From JBDTRY01 sp039931435 (GTDB taxonomy: Bacteria; Acidobacteriota; Thermoanaerobaculia; Gp7-AA8), in the NCBI GenBank assembly GCA_039931435.1, contig JBDTRY010000260.1, positions 1 to 5,289 of the forward strand: 5,289 nt of DNA, given 5' to 3'. The notes under the pieces were generated by a model that was given only the letters and a program-made list of their open reading frames with translations, was not told the origin of the DNA and made no database searches. Of this stretch, positions 1-5,289 are shown in pieces (positions within the stretch are counted from its first letter, which is position 1; each line of letters begins with the position of its first letter). The translations under genes and the position numbers were made by a program.

Positions 1-941
1 AGAAACAGCGCCACGAGATAAAGCCAGGGTGCATGGTCGATGGAAGGGATGATCGCCAGCCCTATGGCCAGCGATATCGTCCCTACGACTACGAGGTTGC
101 GTTCTCCCAGCCGCCTGGCCAGCCCTCCAATGAGCACGCCCTGAATGACCGCAACCATCAGCCCCATGGCCCCGAAGAAAAAGCCTAGATCGCGCGCCCC
201 GAAATGGAAGTGATCTCTTCCCTGCAGAGTAACGGTCGTTTCCAGGCCGGAGAAGGCCAGCAGGACGAGGAACAAAGTGAGAAAAATCAGACCGAGGGTC
301 CGCTTTCCCAGGACGAACGACCAGATCTTCCGGTCGAACTGCGGTGGCAGTCCGCTTCGGGGAACGAGGGTCGGGCTCTTCGACTCCGAAAGCGAAAAGA
401 ATCCCACGAGCACCGCAATTACTGACAACGCCGAGGCAGCGATTCCCGGGAACAGATTGCCGTGGTAACCGTGACTCGTTCCCAGACCGGAGAGCAGTCC
501 GCCAATCGGAGGGCCGAAGATGAAGCCCATCCCGAATGCCGCGCCGATCATGCCCATGCCTTTGGCGCGATTCTCAGGTGCGGTCGTATCGGCGATGTAT
601 GCCTGGGCCGTACCGATGTTGGCCGCAGCAATTCCGGCCACGATCCGCGACACAAAGAGCACAGCCAGCGAATGTGCCACGGCGAAGATCCCATATCCGA
701 TGGCGCTTCCGGTGAGGCTGATCAGCAGGACCGGACGTCTTCCGATGCGATCGGAAAGCCGGCCCCAAACAGGAGCAAAAAAGAACTGCATCAACGAGTA
801 GACGGCCACGACCATGCCCACCGTCGAGCCGCTCGCTCCGTACTGTCGCGCGTAGAACGGAAGCAGCGGGATGACGATGCCGAACCCGAGAAGATCGATG
901 AAGACTGTGAGGAAAAGAGTGAGAAGGGATGCTTTTTTCAT
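1..941 (-). CDS. TetA-like MFS drug:H+ antiporter, N-terminal 313 residues (C-terminus beyond left edge)
   Basis: Reading the minus strand from ATG at 941-939 gives an uninterrupted 313-codon protein that leaves the window still open. It begins MKKASLLTLFLTVFIDLLGF. Hydrophobic stretches fit TM1 (about 5-29, with the acidic D16 typical of TetA-type pumps), TM2 to about 59, TM3-TM6 to about 183, a polar central loop (184-213), then TM7-TM9 and the start of TM10. MFS motif A is GRLSDRIGRR at 60-69. Motif B is centred on R99 and G103. The antiporter motif C is GPPIGG at 143-148. The region around residues 244-283 (HFHFGARDLGFFFGAMG ... ARRLGERN) resembles the equivalent part of TetA. Family members have about 400-430 residues, so about 90-110 are missing. 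The family exports drugs or small amphiphiles from the inner membrane using the proton gradient; tetracycline specificity cannot be read from sequence. M1 is the only usable start: the next Met (43) would remove TM1, and there is no standard start upstream before an in-frame stop near 990. It is divergent from the phosphatase gene. Confidence 0.93.
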   Translation of the reverse strand, partial: MKKASLLTLFLTVFIDLLGFGIVIPLLPFYARQYGASGSTVGMVVAVYSLMQFFFAPVWGRLSDRIGRRPVLLISLTGSAIGYGIFAVAHSLAVLFVSRIVAGIAAANIGTAQAYIADTTAPENRAKGMGMIGAAFGMGFIFGPPIGGLLSGLGTSHGYHGNLFPGIAASALSVIAVLVGFFSLSESKSPTLVPRSGLPPQFDRKIWSFVLGKRTLGLIFLTLFLVLLAFSGLETTVTLQGRDHFHFGARDLGFFFGAMGLMVAVIQGVLIGGLARRLGERNLVVVGTISLAIGLAIIPSIDHAPWLYLVALF

Positions 942-969
942 TCGCAGCGGGAGTTTATCCCAGCTGCGG
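942..969 (-). promoter_or_regulatory. Bulged inverted repeat directly upstream of the MFS start codon
   Basis: On the plus strand, the left arm CGCAGCGGGA (943-952) is exactly complementary to 958-968 (TCCC, one bulged A at 962, then GCTGCG). The loop is GTTTA (953-957), and a further U-G type pair (942/969) is possible. This gives a 10-bp stem with one bulge. In the transporter transcript the hairpin would end one base before AUG and cover the whole Shine-Dalgarno region, so it could hold translation down. As DNA it could equally be an operator for an unseen regulator. It is also the start of the divergent spacer shared with the phosphatase gene. The symmetry is seen directly; the function is inferred. 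Confidence 0.4.
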
Positions 970-1025
970 CGCGGTTTGGACGAGCACGGTCAGCGCCACA
1001 CCCTGCCGGAAGCTCAAATCAACTC
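970..1025. other. Rest of the divergent intergenic region between MFS and HAD genes
   Basis: Together with the inverted repeat, this 84-bp spacer (942-1025) must hold the promoters of both divergent genes unless they are leaderless or read from afar. I found no convincing -35/-10 pair on either strand. TAAACT (957-952, minus strand) is at best a poor -10 element with a weak -35 at 980-975. A lone GGA (1008-1010), 15 bases before the phosphatase ATG, is the nearest Shine-Dalgarno-like element and is too far away to be strong. Confidence 0.35.
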
Positions 1026-1712
1026 ATGCATAAACTGATTCTCTTCGACATCGACGGCACGCTCATCACGGACGGAGGTGCCGCCCGACGGGCTTTCGGC
1101 GATGCCCTGGCTCTGGTCTACGAGTTCCCGCCCCAGCTTGATCGTCACGATTTCTCCGGCAAGACCGACCCTCAGATCGCTTTCGAGATTCTGCGCGATG
1201 CCGGATTCGATGACCACGCCATCCATGCACAACTGGACAGGCTGTGGAGCGAATATCTCCTGAGGCTGGAGCAGAATACCGGCCAGGCGTCCGTGCGCAC
1301 GCTCCCCGGCGTCGCCTCACTCATCACCCAACTGGAACAATGCCAGTGGGCGACGCTCGCCCTCTTGACGGGCAACCTCGAACGGGGCGCCAGACTGAAG
1401 CTCACTCCACCCGATCTCAATCGTCATTTCCCTTTCGGTGCCTTCGGCAGCGACTCCATGTACCGGGAAGAGCTTCCGCCCGTTGCCGCGAAACGGGCCA
1501 GGACAGCGCGGGGGCACGAGTTTCGTGAAAGAGATATCGTCATCATTGGTGACTCGGTCTTCGACGTCCGTTGCGGGGTTCCGCACGGCGCCACGACCGT
1601 GGCTGTGGCCTCCGGACGGACTTCGGCCGATCTGCTTCGCGCGGAGCAGCCAACCTGGTTTTTCGATAGCCTGGAGAACAACGAAGCGGTAATACGAGCA
1701 ATCGGTCCCTGA
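1026..1712 (+). CDS. HAD-superfamily hydrolase, phosphoglycolate phosphatase-like (228 aa)
   Basis: This is a complete, soluble cytoplasmic phosphatase of the haloacid dehalogenase superfamily (capped subfamily I). All four catalytic motifs are present. Motif I is FDIDGTL with nucleophile D8 and general acid/base D10. Motif II is LLTGN with T115. Motif III is a Lys in ARLKL (K125). Motif IV is IIGDSVFD with D176 and D180 for Mg2+. Residues about 15-95 form the helical cap that sets substrate choice, so the natural phosphate ester is unknown; phosphoglycolate is only the family's best-known substrate. The length (228) is normal for Gph-like proteins. ATG 1026 puts motif I at the usual distance from the N-terminus. 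The same frame is open back to 462, but that stretch is antisense to the transporter gene and reads as low-complexity polar sequence. The stop is followed after 64 bp by the ketosynthase gene on the same strand, so co-transcription is possible but not shown. Confidence 0.9.
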   Translation: MHKLILFDIDGTLITDGGAARRAFGDALALVYEFPPQLDRHDFSGKTDPQIAFEILRDAGFDDHAIHAQLDRLWSEYLLRLEQNTGQASVRTLPGVASLITQLEQCQWATLALLTGNLERGARLKLTPPDLNRHFPFGAFGSDSMYREELPPVAAKRARTARGHEFRERDIVIIGDSVFDVRCGVPHGATTVAVASGRTSADLLRAEQPTWFFDSLENNEAVIRAIGP

Positions 1713-1717
1713 CCGGT
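1701..1717 (+). other. Small hairpin across the HAD stop codon, not a classic terminator
   Basis: CGGTC (1703-1707) pairs with GACCG (1711-1715) around a CCT triloop, and two more pairs (T1702-G1716 and A1701-T1717) extend the stem to 7 bp. The TGA stop lies in the loop and right arm. What follows is GAAAGGAG rather than a T-run, so intrinsic termination is not supported. It may be chance, or may help 3'-end stability or translation termination. Confidence 0.2.
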
Positions 1718-1776
1718 GAAAGGAGATTGGCCCCGCGAATCTCGGGTGATGGAAGCCCGGCGGCGCATGTTCCCGA
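1713..1776 (+). other. 64-bp gap before the ketosynthase, with alternative small stems
   Basis: An AGGAG (1721-1725) matches the Shine-Dalgarno consensus but lies 51 bases before the ketosynthase ATG, with no start codon of the correct frame at a useful distance. Immediately before the ATG there is no purine-rich site. TCGGG (1742-1746) can pair either with the CCCG/CCCGG run at 1756-1760 or with CCCGA (1772-1776), which touches the start codon, so the two folds exclude each other. A promoter could sit here, but none is recognisable. Confidence 0.25.
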
Positions 1777-3030
1777 ATGTCAAATCGGATCGTGATTTCA
1801 GGAGTTGGAGCGGTGAGCCCCTCCGGCGTCGGCAGGGAAATTTTCTTCAAGGCACTGGCGGCCGGCTCTTCGGGAATCAAGCCGATCTCTTTTTTCGATG
1901 CATCGGCCCTGAGCTCGAGGGTTGCCGGAGAAGTTCGCGAATTCAATCCCGAAGACTGGTTCGACCCGAAACAGCTCAAGCACGTTTCGCGCGTCGTGCC
2001 GATGGCCATCGCTGCCACGGACGAGGCCCTTCGCGACGCTCTCCTCGATCCCTTTTCGATGACTCTCGACGAACGGCGCACCATCGGTGTGATGCTGGGC
2101 TCCGGAGGAGGCGCCGTCGAGTTCAGCGAGCGCATGTACGACCTCTGGTACACAGGCCGTGAAAAGCAGGGATCGGTCTACTCCATCCCCTCGGGTACGA
2201 TCGGCACGATCGCCTCCGAAATCTCCATGCGTTTCGACCTGCACGGCTTCTCGCATCTCATTTCCACCGGCTGTACCTCCTCGACCGACGCGCTGGGATA
2301 CGCCTATCGCAATCTCAAGCTTGGAGTGATCGATTACGTCATCGCCGGAGGCGCCGACGCGACCATCACCGAAGGGGTGATGACCGGTTTCTGCATGATG
2401 AAAATTGTATCCACGGCGCACAACCAGGAGCCCGCCACCGCCTCACGCCCCTTCTCGCGCGACCGCGACGGGTTCGTTCTTTCCGAGGGTTCCTGGATGT
2501 TCGTTCTGGAGCGCGAGGAGACCGCGTTACGCCGTGGAGCGCCGATCTACGCCGAGCTGGCCGGCTACGGCTCGACGTGCGATGCCCATCATCGTGTGCG
2601 GATGGATGAGTCCGGCGAAGAGCCGGCCCGGGCCATGTCCCTGGCGTTGAAGGATGCAGGCTACGAGCCGGCCGACGTTCAGTATGTGAATTACCACGGA
2701 ACCTCCACGGAACTGAACGACCGCGTGGAGACCCGCGCTGTGAAGCTCGCTTTCGGCAGTCACGCCTCTCGACTTCCCGGCTCCGCCACAAAGTCCATGA
2801 TCGGTCATCCCCAGGGCGCCTGCGGCGCAGCCGGCGTGGCTACGACGCTGATGACGATGAGGGACAACGTATTTGCACCGACAATCAACCTCGAGGAAAT
2901 CGATCCCGAGTGTGACCTCGACTACATTCCTGAAATCGGACGCGTCGCCGAAGTGGACGTGGCCGTCTGCAACACCATAGCCTTCGGGTCGAAGAATTCG
3001 GCGCTGGTATTGAAACGAGTCGATGCGTGA
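1777..3030 (+). CDS. Beta-ketoacyl-ACP synthase, FabF / type II PKS KS-alpha-like (417 aa)
   Basis: This is a complete thiolase-fold condensing enzyme, which joins an acyl chain on the active-site Cys to a malonyl-ACP unit with loss of CO2. It has the Cys-His-His triad: C166 in STGCTSSTDALGYA, H307 in YVNYHGTSTELND, and H344 in KSMIGHPQGACG, with the conserved K339. The N-terminal VISGVGAVSPSG (6-17), DGFVLSEG (231-238) and DPECDLDYIP (376-385) are family landmarks. The length is normal for FabF (about 410-420). The Cys context TGCTSS recalls KS-alpha of aromatic type II PKSs (TGCTSG), as does DPECDLDY, but FabF itself is close and the split cannot be settled by eye. Odd residues are Tyr before the catalytic His (usually Ala) and AFGSKN (402-407) where FabF has the GFGGTN gating loop. 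ATG 1777 is the only start possible, since an in-frame stop lies at 1747-1749; there is no Shine-Dalgarno sequence. The stop overlaps the methyltransferase start. No KS-beta, ACP or ketoreductase is nearby, so the product is unknown. Confidence 0.93.
   Translation: MSNRIVISGVGAVSPSGVGREIFFKALAAGSSGIKPISFFDASALSSRVAGEVREFNPEDWFDPKQLKHVSRVVPMAIAATDEALRDALLDPFSMTLDERRTIGVMLGSGGGAVEFSERMYDLWYTGREKQGSVYSIPSGTIGTIASEISMRFDLHGFSHLISTGCTSSTDALGYAYRNLKLGVIDYVIAGGADATITEGVMTGFCMMKIVSTAHNQEPATASRPFSRDRDGFVLSEGSWMFVLEREETALRRGAPIYAELAGYGSTCDAHHRVRMDESGEEPARAMSLALKDAGYEPADVQYVNYHGTSTELNDRVETRAVKLAFGSHASRLPGSATKSMIGHPQGACGAAGVATTLMTMRDNVFAPTINLEEIDPECDLDYIPEIGRVAEVDVAVCNTIAFGSKNSALVLKRVDA
3027..3030 (+). 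promoter_or_regulatory. GTGA stop/start overlap, translational coupling KS to methyltransferase
   Basis: The TGA of the ketosynthase (3028-3030) shares bases with the GTG start of the methyltransferase (3027-3029). There is no clear Shine-Dalgarno sequence in front, so re-initiation by the terminating ribosome is the likely mode. An ATG four bases upstream (3023) is out of frame and meets a stop after a short run, so it is not the methyltransferase start. Confidence 0.6.
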
Positions 3031-3707
3031 GTTTGTTCGTACCCAGGCGCGTCGAGTCCGAGGAAGTTCTCGATGAGGGAAATGCGCCTCGGCTGGACAT
3101 GGAGCGATCGCTGCGGGACCTGCAGCGTTTCAACAGCATCTTCGGCGGTACCCCCGTCTATCGTCGCCTGGTGAAAGCAGCCGCTGACGGCGCCGGCTCC
3201 GTACTCGACCTGGGCACCGGTACATCGGACCTTCTCTCCTCGCTGCACGGTGCTGCGATATTGAGAATCGGATTGGATTGCAAGATCGACCATCTTCTCT
3301 ACGGGCGCACCCTCCGGGCTGGCTCGTCACCGAGGGTTCACCTCGTCGTCGGCGACGGCTTCAGCCTTCCCTTTGGCAATGGCACTGTCGACCTGGTCAC
3401 TTCCTCACATTTCTTTCATCACTTCTCGCCCGACGAGAACAAGGCCATGCTGCAGGAATCCCTGCGCGTGGCAAGAAGGGCAGTGGTCGTCAGCGACACG
3501 CTGCGGCACATCGGACCCCTTCTTCTGGTCCGAGTGCTGGGGGTTCTTCGCCTTATCGGCAGAGTCACGCGGCTCGACGGTCCGGCCTCCGTACTTCAGG
3601 GATACACGGTTGCCGAAGTGCGCCGCATCGCCGAGGGTGTGAAAGCACGGCGCAAAGAAGTACGACGACTTTTTCCTTATCGCTTCGGCCTGCTCCTCTG
3701 GAAATGA
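3027..3707 (+). CDS. Class I SAM-dependent methyltransferase (226 aa)
   Basis: This is a complete Rossmann-type methyltransferase. Motif I is VLDLGTGTSDL (59-69), which binds S-adenosylmethionine. The acidic end of strand 2 is D84 in IGLDCK. GDGFSLPF (109-116) contributes the adenine-side loop, and VDLVTSSHFFHHFSPDE (121-137) is the post-motif typical of UbiE/Methyltransf_11-like enzymes. The C-terminal FPYRFGLLLWK is a recognisable ending of a bacterial group often found beside ketosynthases or type III polyketide synthases (from memory, not searched). The likely role is O- or C-methylation of the chain or ring made with the neighbouring ketosynthase; the acceptor is unknown. There is no signal peptide. 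The start is GTG at 3027, overlapping the ketosynthase TGA as GTGA. An internal in-frame ATG (3099, residue 25) would drop the EEVLDEGNAPRLD segment that looks like part of the family. The stop overlaps the next gene's ATG by 4 bp, implying translational coupling on both sides. Confidence 0.9.
   Translation: MSLFVPRRVESEEVLDEGNAPRLDMERSLRDLQRFNSIFGGTPVYRRLVKAAADGAGSVLDLGTGTSDLLSSLHGAAILRIGLDCKIDHLLYGRTLRAGSSPRVHLVVGDGFSLPFGNGTVDLVTSSHFFHHFSPDENKAMLQESLRVARRAVVVSDTLRHIGPLLLVRVLGVLRLIGRVTRLDGPASVLQGYTVAEVRRIAEGVKARRKEVRRLFPYRFGLLLWK
3704..3707 (+). promoter_or_regulatory. ATGA stop/start overlap, translational coupling methyltransferase to flavoprotein
   Basis: The flavoprotein ATG (3704-3706) overlaps the methyltransferase TGA (3705-3707). 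The sequence before it (TGCTCCTCTGGAA) has no usable Shine-Dalgarno site, which again points to coupled re-initiation and to near-equal production of the two tailoring enzymes. Confidence 0.65.
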
Positions 3708-4885
3708 GCGACACACTGCGGACGGACGTCGCCATCATCGGCGCCGGTCCCGCCGGATCGACTCTGGCCGCGCTCCTGGCCATGAAGGGCGTACGAACCT
3801 TACTCATCGATCGGGACCGCTTCCCCCGCGACAAACTCTGCGGAGAATTTCTTTCCTACGACGCCCTGCCCATCGTGGACCTTCTCGGCCTCTCCGGCGC
3901 CATCGATGAGGCGTCCAGTCCTTCCATTTCACGATGCCGGATCGTCGCCGGCCCCAGGCCTTATGAATTCTCCTTTCCGGCCAGCGCTCGGGGCATATCA
4001 CGGTCACTCCTCGATCACACTCTGCTTCTCCGCGCCAGGTCCCTCGGGGCGGAGATTCGCGACGGATGGAACGCGGTTGGTATCGATCGAAGCGGAGAGC
4101 ATCCTCGCATCGAGATCTCGGACGGGACGGCTTCCCGTACGGTGGAGGCAACGGTCATCGCCGGCGCATGGGGACGCTGGGGACGTTTCGACCTACAGCT
4201 CGGCCGGAGCTTCGTCCGCGCCGATCACCGGCACTTCGGCTTCAAGCGGCACTACCGCCGCCTGTCGCCTGAATCCGGCGACACCATCACGCTCTACTCC
4301 TACCGCCAGGGTTACCTTGGAGTCTCGAATGTCGAGGGTGGACTGACGAACATCTGCGGACTTGTACATCAGTCGCGGATGGCGGGGATGAAGGGAGGAT
4401 GGGATCAGTTCGTGGACGAGCTGAGAAACGAGAGCGCCGCGCTGAGGGAGTTGTTCGACAGTCACGAACCAGCGCAGGCGAATTTCCTTTCGTCGGAGCC
4501 AGTGATCTTCCGGGCCAGATCGCCGGTGGCCGGAGGCATCTTCATGGTCGGCGACGCTGCAGGAATCATGGATCCGCTCACAGGAAATGGCATGGCCATG
4601 GCTCTGCAGTCGGCTCTCCTGGCCGCCCCGTTCATTGTTCGACGCCTCGGCCCGGCGCCCGCCCGCACAGTCGAAGAGGACTACATCCGCCTCTACATGG
4701 ATCTGTTCGAATCGCGGCTGCGCTGGAGCCGGAGCGCCGCTTGGATGCTCTCGCGACCGGCAGTAGTCAGCACCGCCATGCAGATGTTCCGGACGCCCGC
4801 CATCGGGCGGACTTTTCTGAAGCGGACGCGAGCCCGGGCCGGTCTGATCGAACGCATGGTCCGCGGTTGGCTGACTCAGGTATGA
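3704..4885 (+). CDS. FAD-dependent oxidoreductase, geranylgeranyl reductase / UbiH-like family (393 aa)
   Basis: This is a complete flavoprotein of the p-hydroxybenzoate-hydroxylase fold. The N-terminal dinucleotide motif is VAIIGAGPAGS (9-19), with D36 at the end of strand 2. It is followed by RFPRDKLCGEFLS (39-51), the Cys-containing motif shared with geranylgeranyl reductases and related halogenases or oxygenases. GAWGRWG (154-160) occupies the place of the usual DG motif. MVGDAAGIMDPLTGNGM (281-297) is the second FAD-binding motif, GDAAG. A basic C-terminal tail (from about 336) may form helices or touch the membrane. The YxWxFP motif of true geranylgeranyl reductases is not seen; GYLGVSNVEGG (203-213) lies in the matching region. 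It may hydroxylate, oxidise or saturate the product of the two genes upstream; the reaction cannot be chosen from sequence. ATG 3704 overlaps the methyltransferase stop as ATGA and places the FAD motif 10 residues in. The same frame is open back to 3278, but that part is antisense-like or out-of-frame reading of the methyltransferase gene. Confidence 0.92.
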   Translation: MSDTLRTDVAIIGAGPAGSTLAALLAMKGVRTLLIDRDRFPRDKLCGEFLSYDALPIVDLLGLSGAIDEASSPSISRCRIVAGPRPYEFSFPASARGISRSLLDHTLLLRARSLGAEIRDGWNAVGIDRSGEHPRIEISDGTASRTVEATVIAGAWGRWGRFDLQLGRSFVRADHRHFGFKRHYRRLSPESGDTITLYSYRQGYLGVSNVEGGLTNICGLVHQSRMAGMKGGWDQFVDELRNESAALRELFDSHEPAQANFLSSEPVIFRARSPVAGGIFMVGDAAGIMDPLTGNGMAMALQSALLAAPFIVRRLGPAPARTVEEDYIRLYMDLFESRLRWSRSAAWMLSRPAVVSTAMQMFRTPAIGRTFLKRTRARAGLIERMVRGWLTQV

Positions 4886-4912
4886 AACTCGCAGAGTGTG
4901 AGCACCAGCATC
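4886..4912 (+). other. 27-bp spacer between flavoprotein and response regulator
   Basis: There is no terminator-like hairpin here. GTGAG (4898-4902) lies 10 bases before the next ATG and is a weak Shine-Dalgarno candidate. The short distance and missing terminator allow read-through from the biosynthetic genes into the receiver gene. An ATG overlapping the flavoprotein stop (4882) opens a reading frame of only 12 codons and is not called as a gene. Confidence 0.4.
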
Positions 4913-5289
4913 ATGGCTGAAAGACCAAAGCTCCTGATTGTCGACGACGATTTCTTCGTCCGGCGCCTGCTGGCCCTCCATCTGCGTAAGCTGAATTACG
5001 AGATTTTTGAAGCGGGAACGGGCGAAGAAGCAATGAATCTCCTCGAAGGTCATACCTTCGACGTGGCCCTTCTGGACCTCATCCTGCCCTACTACGGCGG
5101 CTTCACGCTCTGCCAGAAGATGAAGGAAAAGGGCAGTCCCGCCCCGTACGTCATGATCATCACCGGGGAAGACTCCGAAGAGACGAAGGCCACGGCCATG
5201 GAATGCGGAGCCGACGAATTCCTCAGGAAGCCATTCAGCGCCGATGACGTGGTCCAGCGCATCGAACTGCTCGCCTCATCCAGACGGGA
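4913..5289 (+). CDS. Response regulator receiver domain, N-terminal 125 residues (3' end beyond right edge)
   Basis: This is the start of a two-component response regulator with a nearly full CheY-like receiver domain. The strand 1 acidic pair is D11-D12 in LLIVDDDFFVRRLL. The phosphoacceptor Asp is D55 in ALLDLILP. The conserved switch Thr is T84 in MIITGE, and the conserved Lys is K106 in FLRKPFSADD. The aromatic switch position appears to be F103. A receiver normally ends near residue 120, so the domain is essentially complete; whether it is a single-domain regulator or carries an output domain (DNA-binding, GGDEF, phosphatase or other) lies outside the window. Phosphorylation by a histidine kinase is the expected input, and no kinase is visible here. 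ATG 4913 gives the usual short lead before the first strand. It lies 27 bp downstream of the flavoprotein gene on the same strand, so it may be co-transcribed, but the link to biosynthesis is only positional. Confidence 0.93.
   Translation, partial: MAERPKLLIVDDDFFVRRLLALHLRKLNYEIFEAGTGEEAMNLLEGHTFDVALLDLILPYYGGFTLCQKMKEKGSPAPYVMIITGEDSEETKATAMECGADEFLRKPFSADDVVQRIELLASSRR

Noticed and set aside
204..468. Small plus-strand frames near the left edge (204-425 and 277-468)
   Set aside because: They lie antisense to the central loop and TM7 region of the MFS transporter, are highly polar, and show no family features.
462..1025. In-frame open extension upstream of the HAD phosphatase start, which would add 188 residues
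   Set aside because: It lies antisense to the clear MFS transporter gene, translates to polar, Arg/His/Asp-rich sequence with no family features, and the HAD nucleophile motif sits correctly near ATG 1026.
1701..1717. Rho-independent terminator for the HAD gene
   Set aside because: The stem is only 7 bp with a wobble and no T-run follows, so it is listed only as a weak hairpin.
1317..2153. Long minus-strand open frame (278 codons) opposite the HAD and ketosynthase genes
   Set aside because: Both plus-strand genes have full catalytic motifs; the antisense product is Ser/Arg/Pro-rich with no recognisable domain, as expected from GC-rich shadow frames.
3278..3703. In-frame open extension upstream of the flavoprotein start
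   Set aside because: It overlaps the methyltransferase in another frame and reads as Arg/Ser/Pro-rich sequence; the ATGA overlap and the position of the FAD motif support the start at 3704.
4882..4920. 12-codon frame beginning with an ATGA overlap at the flavoprotein stop
   Set aside because: It is too short, overlaps the start of the receiver gene, and has no supporting ribosome site; the overlap is probably chance.
4193..5053. Long minus-strand open frame (286 codons) opposite the flavoprotein and receiver genes
   Set aside because: It is antisense to two motif-rich genes, crosses the boundary between them, and shows no domain signature.

Overview
The window is a GC-rich (roughly 60% by eye), densely coded bacterial segment holding six protein genes, two of them cut by the window edges. 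Nothing fixes the organism. The high GC, the lack of strong Shine-Dalgarno sequences and the gene families (a TetA-like exporter, a stand-alone ketosynthase with a methyltransferase and a flavoprotein) would suit an Acidobacteriota-like or other environmental lineage, but that is a low-confidence guess from remembered family distribution.

Layout. Positions 1-941 (minus strand) hold the first 313 codons of a TetA/DHA-type major facilitator drug:proton antiporter that runs off the left edge. A short divergent intergenic region (942-1025) follows, with a bulged inverted repeat ending one base before the transporter start codon. On the plus strand come a HAD-family phosphatase (1026-1712), a 64-bp gap with small inverted repeats, then a tight three-gene unit: a FabF/KS-alpha-like beta-ketoacyl synthase (1777-3030), a class I SAM-dependent methyltransferase (3027-3707) and a geranylgeranyl-reductase/UbiH-type FAD oxidoreductase (3704-4885). 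The three are joined by 4-bp GTGA and ATGA start/stop overlaps. After 27 bp, a CheY-like receiver domain starts at 4913 and runs off the right edge.

How the genes may work together. The ketosynthase-methyltransferase-flavoprotein unit looks like a compact biosynthetic module in which an acyl or polyketide chain is extended, methylated, and oxidised or reduced. The methyltransferase plus flavoprotein pair resembles tailoring pairs known beside type III polyketide synthases (the Srs alkylresorcinol-quinone type of pathway), but here the neighbouring condensing enzyme is a thiolase-fold ketosynthase. No acyl carrier protein, chain-length factor, ketoreductase or acyltransferase lies in the window, so partners must be elsewhere or the enzyme must borrow fatty-acid synthase components. 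The phosphatase and response regulator lie on the same strand and could be co-transcribed, but their functional link is unproven. The exporter is divergent and could move the product or be unrelated.

I saw no tRNA, rRNA, CRISPR array, insertion sequence or convincing rho-independent terminator.
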